From contig JBKJZO010000069.1 in NCBI GenBank assembly GCA_046715235.1, positions 1 through 35,226 on the forward strand: 35,226 nt of DNA, in the 5' to 3' direction. The first letter of the stretch is position 1. Each line of letters starts with the position of its first letter. The notes below the pieces were generated by a model. It was not told the DNA's origin and made no database searches. It saw only the letters and a program-made list of their open reading frames with translations. The position numbers were made by a program, and so were the translations under genes. Source of the stretch: JBKJZO01 sp046715235 (lineage in GTDB: Bacteria > Actinomycetota > Actinomycetes > BP-191). Positions 32,101 through 35,226 of this stretch are shown here, piece after piece.

Positions 32101-32645
32101 TCCGCACCCGCGTCCTCGACTACCTGTGGGCCAAGCTGCCGGTCGTCGCAACCGAGGGCGATGTGCTGTCGGATCTCGTGCGCGACGAGCGCCTCGGCAT
32201 CGTCGTGCCCCCCGGAAACCCGCCCGCGCTCGCAGGCGCGATGGTTCGCCTGCTCAAGAGCGCCGAGCTACGCGCGACGTGCGCCGGTAACGCCGGTGAG
32301 GTCGCCAAGCGGTTCACCTGGCAGGGCGCTGTCGCGCCGATCAGAGGTGTCGTCGCCGCGCCCTGGCAGTGGGACGACGCTCGCGGCCTGCGTCCGCGCG
32401 GGCGCCGGCTGACCGAGGAGCAACGCCGGCTCATGGACGACCGCAACCGGGCGTTCGGCACCGGCTCGACCCGCACGCTCTTCCCCGGCGTCCAGTTCGC
32501 CGACCTCGCGGCGTACGTCACACACCTCGAGAACGTCGTGCAGAGCCAGGAGCGCAGGCTGTCGCTGCTGCGCAAGACGCCGTTGTACCCCGCGTTCGTC
32601 GCAGCCAAGAAGGTCCGCGACTGGCGCCGGGGTTCGAAACGCTGA
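29106..32645 (+). CDS. Three-domain methyltransferase-GT2-GT4 fusion
   Basis: A 1179-residue protein. Residues 1-240 are a class I SAM-dependent methyltransferase with motif I ILDVGDPYGT (33-42), the acidic residue in VSIDIYAE and ADGSFDLVAAHDVLEHLP (81-98). A GT2 domain starts near 329 (VAVILVNLNSRDELAESLTS), with VVDNASTDGS, metal-binding NNDA and FFAYFEDVDFGWRLWVLG. A GT-B/GT4 domain starts near 694 (KMSGPAIRAWEIAKALAG), with VVPFGLPA, VVLWGGGTWDWFDPLSVI and FRTRVLDYLWAKLPVVATEG. The last two domains parallel the protein at 23288. GTG 29106 is chosen at the start of similarity; no strong ribosome-binding site is visible. It probably adds and methylates sugars on the exported glycan, possibly a capped end; donors are unknown. 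Confidence 0.88.
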   Translation: MEPLLTTSFDRYARYTYLWRLRREAMGAAPISILDVGDPYGTMAELFPGDRTVSIDIYAESPSTYSGHQHVIGSGFQLPFADGSFDLVAAHDVLEHLPNDRRGEFFDELLRVSKGPVLVVAPFADPRATRCEDIVNAYYVARFGHGLVQLDEHAECGLPVLDEMLQLLDERGVEHKAHGDGWLYHWLPFMLIKGHNTSEQRLELDRRIDTMFNTTLRVEDRRGPHYRRAIVMRPPAKNYPEFNPLAEPGDVEGDLARLTEIGWEITKALPKGEVADLLDSNVRQWAEAQGRGEAPVQVAALNLLAALDGAVELAASTPTPLDAGTSTARPSVAVILVNLNSRDELAESLTSLAAQTYPKDLLDVIVVDNASTDGSLELLAERFPWARVLPQDTNTGFSPAVNTAARAADAECVVMLNNDARVDPDFIDRLVEHYDPSTGAVCVAAQILSWDGERLDFGEGAVNFYGMGQQIGYGMPAASGDVEDGKEILFACGGAMLVNRKTYLDSGGFDDAFFAYFEDVDFGWRLWVLGFRVVFAAKAKAYHRMHGTSSRFPAHQRFLLYERNALRTVLKNYDDVNLHKVLGPALMLLIQRTLMRGGGLNRPAYEIGGDVGATEEIERVALAHLHAVGDIVADLDRVLETRATIQRARRRGDDEVLAKFGRPFWPVLPQREYAELQERLVTAFGLDRVHTKARASRVLIIANDPIAEKMSGPAIRAWEIAKALAGTADVTVAVPVESTLDAPGVTLEPYDDEAALFALAQTADVILVQGYTIAKNPSLKRVPTVVVVDLYDPWLFENIELHTDEPRGDAALAGDVAVLNELLDEGDFFICASERQRDYWLGMLSARDRLTQGQYALDPTLRKLIDVVPFGLPARAPQHVKPVLKGVHPAIAADDLVVLWGGGTWDWFDPLSVIDAFKVVVDQVPNAKLYFLGFQLDTGGAKVMRVAEMAKRRAQELGLAGKSVIFGDWAPYDLREAYLLEADIAVTAVRDLAETRLAFRTRVLDYLWAKLPVVATEGDVLSDLVRDERLGIVVPPGNPPALAGAMVRLLKSAELRATCAGNAGEVAKRFTWQGAVAPIRGVVAAPWQWDDARGLRPRGRRLTEEQRRLMDDRNRAFGTGSTRTLFPGVQFADLAAYVTHLENVVQSQERRLSLLRKTPLYPAFVAAKKVRDWRRGSKR

Positions 32646-34633
32646 CTGAGCCGCGCGGCCGGCGAACACTGCTCGGCCTGACGGCGTTCATCGTCGTGGT
32701 CGCGTGCGTGGTCGCGTTCGTCGTGTCGCAATCCGGTGAAACCGGACCTGCGCGGAGCCGGACCGATCAGGCGTCGACTCTGCCGGCGTCCACCCTGCCG
32801 GCGTCGACTCTGTCTGCCCCGCCATTGACCCAGGTGGCCTTACCCAAGCTCGACACCCGCCCCGCGAACCGCAGGGCGCCCGTCCCCGGACTGCCGAACT
32901 GGTCGAAGGCGGGGTTCAGGCAGGGCGCCGGCCTCCCCGCGGATTCCAATGTCACCCCTGACCCAAGGTGCCGGATCGCCGCTGCCGTGACGCCCGGTGA
33001 CAACGTCGACGATTCGAACGGCTTGCAGGCGGCGATCGACAGGATCAAGAAGGACTGCTCGCCGACTGCCTCCTACAGCAAGCTGTCGCTGATCACGTTG
33101 CCCGCCGGCGTACTCGACATCACCAGGCAGATCAACGTCGACGCCGACTTCCTGATCATCCGCGGCGGGGGCGCCGACCCGGCGACCGGCACCAGAATCG
33201 TCTTCCGGCCGGACGACAACACCCGGTACGACGGGCTCACGCGAGATGGCAGCACCTGGGACCCGGACGCGATGGACCATTCCGGCGGCAACGGCGGCTG
33301 GCTCTGGCCGGGGCGCGGCCTGTTCCGGGTGCAGTCACGCGAAGTGCACGACGACTACCGCAAGGACTACGCCGCCGCTCCCGCCAACCGCAAGGACATC
33401 TTCGAAGGCAGCGTCAACGCGCACTGGAAGGCCGGCGCGAAGCTGCGGGAGAGGCCGGGCGATGAAGGATTTGCCGCGCGTACCGGCGACACCGTGATCC
33501 CGCTGGCCGCCAAGTCCGACATGACGCACTTCACCGTCGGCGGATACGTCAACGTCCGGGCGGCCAACTCGATCGAGTTCTACCGCCTGCAGCAGGCGGC
33601 GGCCGACGGCGGGAAACTGCAGAACCTGCACATGCGCCAGCAGATCTTCGGCATCACCGCGGTCGACGCCGGCGCGCGCACCATCACCATCGACAAGCCG
33701 ATCGAGTACGACGTGCCGGTCGACTCCACATCGGACGGCTCGGCGCAGATCGACGGGAAGACCTATGAGAGCAACGCGGCACCGCTGGTCGATCCGGTGC
33801 TGGGCGTGGGGCTGGAGAACTTCCACCTGACGCAGGTTGTTTCGGGGCTCGACGCAGGCCCGGCCGCGCACGACTACGGCAATCTGTCGCCCGCCGACGA
33901 GATGAACGGCATCGTCCTCAAGTGGGCGGTCGACTGCTGGATTCGCGGCATCGCGACGCACATGACCGGCTCGCACCCGATCGTCACCGAGGAAGCCAAG
34001 AACATCGAGATCGTGGGCGCCAACCTCAACGGCGCGTGGAACAAAGGCAAGGGCGGCAACGGCTACCTTCGCGGCTCCCGGGTCTGGGATTCGCTCTACG
34101 CCGGCAACGTGTCGCGCAACCTGAGGCACTTCACGTTCCAGTGGTCCGCGTCCGGCAATGTGGTGATCGGCAACGACTTCGACTCCGATCTCAACCTGCA
34201 CGGAGGCTGGGAACGAAGGAACCTGTTCGAGCGCAACACCGTGCGGGTGCCGTTCGAGCACCGGCCAGGAAACTGCAGGACCAACTGCGGCGACGAGGGC
34301 GGCGGCGGCCCGGACGACTCCTCCTGGTACCCGATCTGGTGGGGCGCGGGACCCAAGGCGGTGAAGTGGTCGGGAGCGACCGGCCCGCAGAACGTCTTCT
34401 TCAACAATGCAATGAGCAAGCAGCTGACCCAGAACGGCGAGTACACCGGCTTCTATCCCGACCGGCATCGCGTGTACCAGTTCGGCTGGGACGGTTCGGC
34501 GTACCGGCACCTGAGCAATGACGGCGGGCCGATCGCCGACTGGGCGGGACAGGAGCGGGTCGATTTCACGGGTGGCGACGGGGTGGATGCGTCCCGGTCC
34601 GATCCCGCACAGTCGCTGTTCCTCAAGCTGTAG
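32642..34633 (+). CDS. Membrane-anchored beta-helix (pectate-lyase-fold) protein
   Basis: About 663 residues. A basic N-terminus (TEPRGRRTLLG) precedes one transmembrane helix (FIVVVACVVAFVV), a Ser/Thr/Pro spacer and an extracellular domain. DDSNGLQAAIDRIKKDC, LITLPAGVLDITRQINVDAD and FLIIRGGGADPATGTRIVF show the entry of a right-handed parallel beta-helix, followed by further rungs (NIEIVGANLNGAWNKG, NVVIGNDFDSDLNLHGGWE). Such folds usually cleave or bind polysaccharide; catalytic residues are not identifiable by eye. No ATG or GTG lies before the membrane helix; the CTG at 32642 overlaps the upstream stop as CTGA and is the best start. Co-transcribed with the preceding fusion gene, it probably acts on the exported glycan. 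Confidence 0.75.
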   Translation: MTEPRGRRTLLGLTAFIVVVACVVAFVVSQSGETGPARSRTDQASTLPASTLPASTLSAPPLTQVALPKLDTRPANRRAPVPGLPNWSKAGFRQGAGLPADSNVTPDPRCRIAAAVTPGDNVDDSNGLQAAIDRIKKDCSPTASYSKLSLITLPAGVLDITRQINVDADFLIIRGGGADPATGTRIVFRPDDNTRYDGLTRDGSTWDPDAMDHSGGNGGWLWPGRGLFRVQSREVHDDYRKDYAAAPANRKDIFEGSVNAHWKAGAKLRERPGDEGFAARTGDTVIPLAAKSDMTHFTVGGYVNVRAANSIEFYRLQQAAADGGKLQNLHMRQQIFGITAVDAGARTITIDKPIEYDVPVDSTSDGSAQIDGKTYESNAAPLVDPVLGVGLENFHLTQVVSGLDAGPAAHDYGNLSPADEMNGIVLKWAVDCWIRGIATHMTGSHPIVTEEAKNIEIVGANLNGAWNKGKGGNGYLRGSRVWDSLYAGNVSRNLRHFTFQWSASGNVVIGNDFDSDLNLHGGWERRNLFERNTVRVPFEHRPGNCRTNCGDEGGGGPDDSSWYPIWWGAGPKAVKWSGATGPQNVFFNNAMSKQLTQNGEYTGFYPDRHRVYQFGWDGSAYRHLSNDGGPIADWAGQERVDFTGGDGVDASRSDPAQSLFLKL

Positions 34634-34727
34634 CGGAACGCTCGCGGTATCCTGGCCGGCACGGCTGCATCTTCGCCGGCTTCATTTCGCGCCACAGCGC
34701 GCCGCCAAAGCCAGGAGTAGCGCTCAG

Positions 34728-35226
34728 ATGACGACGTCTGCCGAACGCAGCGTGTCCGTGACCAGCATGCCGAGTGAGGTCGACGGGCAGGCACCGCTGC
34801 CCACTCTCGGCCTCGAGACGGCTCACGCCGCACCGGTCGGCGCCGACGGCGAGAGCCCCGACGTGACGATCGTCCTGCCCTGCTACAACGAAGAGGGTCA
34901 CGTACTCGCCGAGATCGAGCGCATCACGGCCGCGATGGACGCGAGCGGTTACACCTACGACCTCGACGTGTACGACGACTGCTCGTCCGACGGCACCCGC
35001 GACATCCTCGCGTCGGCGTACAAGTCGGGCCGTTTCCCCCGGATGCGCTACCTGCCGCGGGCGCGCAACGGCGGCTCGGGCACCATCCGCCGCATCGGCA
35101 GTGAGAACGCGCGCGGCCGGCTCGTCGCGTGGACCGACGCCGACATGACCTACCCGAACGAGCGGATCCCGGAGTTCGTGCAGCACCTGCTCGACAACCC
35201 CGGGGTCGACCAGGTCGTCGGTGCCC
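34728..35226 (+). CDS. GT2 glycosyltransferase, N-terminal part (runs off window)
   Basis: From ATG 34728, with AGGAG about 10 nt upstream, 166 codons stay open to the window end. A disordered N-terminal extension (about 44 residues) precedes VTIVLPCYNEEGHVLAEIER, DVYDDCSSDGTRDILASAY and the metal-binding segment WTDADMTYPNERIPEF. This is the GT-A pattern of the dolichol-phosphate-mannose-synthase and undecaprenyl-phosphate glycosyltransferase branch of GT2, which charge lipid carriers with sugar. Membrane helices at the C-terminus, which would distinguish subtypes, are outside the window. It is the next gene after the beta-helix protein, 94 nt away, and could provide a lipid-linked sugar for the polysaccharide locus. 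Confidence 0.85.
   Translation, partial: MTTSAERSVSVTSMPSEVDGQAPLPTLGLETAHAAPVGADGESPDVTIVLPCYNEEGHVLAEIERITAAMDASGYTYDLDVYDDCSSDGTRDILASAYKSGRFPRMRYLPRARNGGSGTIRRIGSENARGRLVAWTDADMTYPNERIPEFVQHLLDNPGVDQVVGA

Overview
This is a high-GC window with many GTG starts, GTGA stop/start overlaps and compact gene packing. Together with a DUF222/13E12-type HNH protein, a TIGR03089-type protein, an LCP protein with a LytR_C tail, and an AbiEi/DUF559-type gene, this points to a chromosomal segment of an Actinomycetota bacterium. The genus cannot be fixed from the sequence alone.

Layout. Positions 1-6,830 are housekeeping and accessory genes: a partial DUF222 (13E12) gene, a hotdog acyl-CoA thioesterase, peptide deformylase with an ACT-domain protein, a decayed PIG-L deacetylase, a NarL-type two-component system, a secreted lipase-like protein with peptidoglycan-binding-like repeats, and a broken Tn3-family transposase. 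Positions 6,831-12,728 carry acetoacetyl-CoA synthetase coupled to a TIGR03089 protein, a PLP decarboxylase, and an LCP cell-wall glycopolymer ligase. Positions 12,958-14,816 are rmlB and rmlD (dTDP-rhamnose), followed by two large secreted proteins with metallopeptidase-like motifs. Positions 20,131-35,226 form a surface-polysaccharide locus: a GT2 transferase, a Wzm/Wzt ABC exporter, a GT2-GT4 fusion, a PhoX-like phosphatase, a methyltransferase-GT2-GT4 fusion, a membrane-anchored beta-helix protein, and another GT2 gene cut by the window end.

How it fits together. RmlB/RmlD would supply dTDP-L-rhamnose (rmlA and rmlC are not in the window). The GT2 and fusion transferases would build a glycan. 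Wzm/Wzt, whose ATPase has a C-terminal extension typical of glycan-recognising Wzt proteins, would export it. The LCP protein could attach a glycopolymer to peptidoglycan, and the beta-helix protein may trim or bind it. This pathway is inferred from families and neighbourhood.

The most unusual signal is a family of four intergenic palindromic elements at 17,419, 25,807, 27,930 and 28,990. Each is 66-68 nt, with 16-nt arms (gatcaagttgtcgaag and its complement) around a 34-36-nt spacer. Two of them bracket a frameshifted AbiEi/DUF559 nuclease-like gene almost exactly. This resembles a repeat-bounded gene cassette and is the best candidate here for something undescribed.
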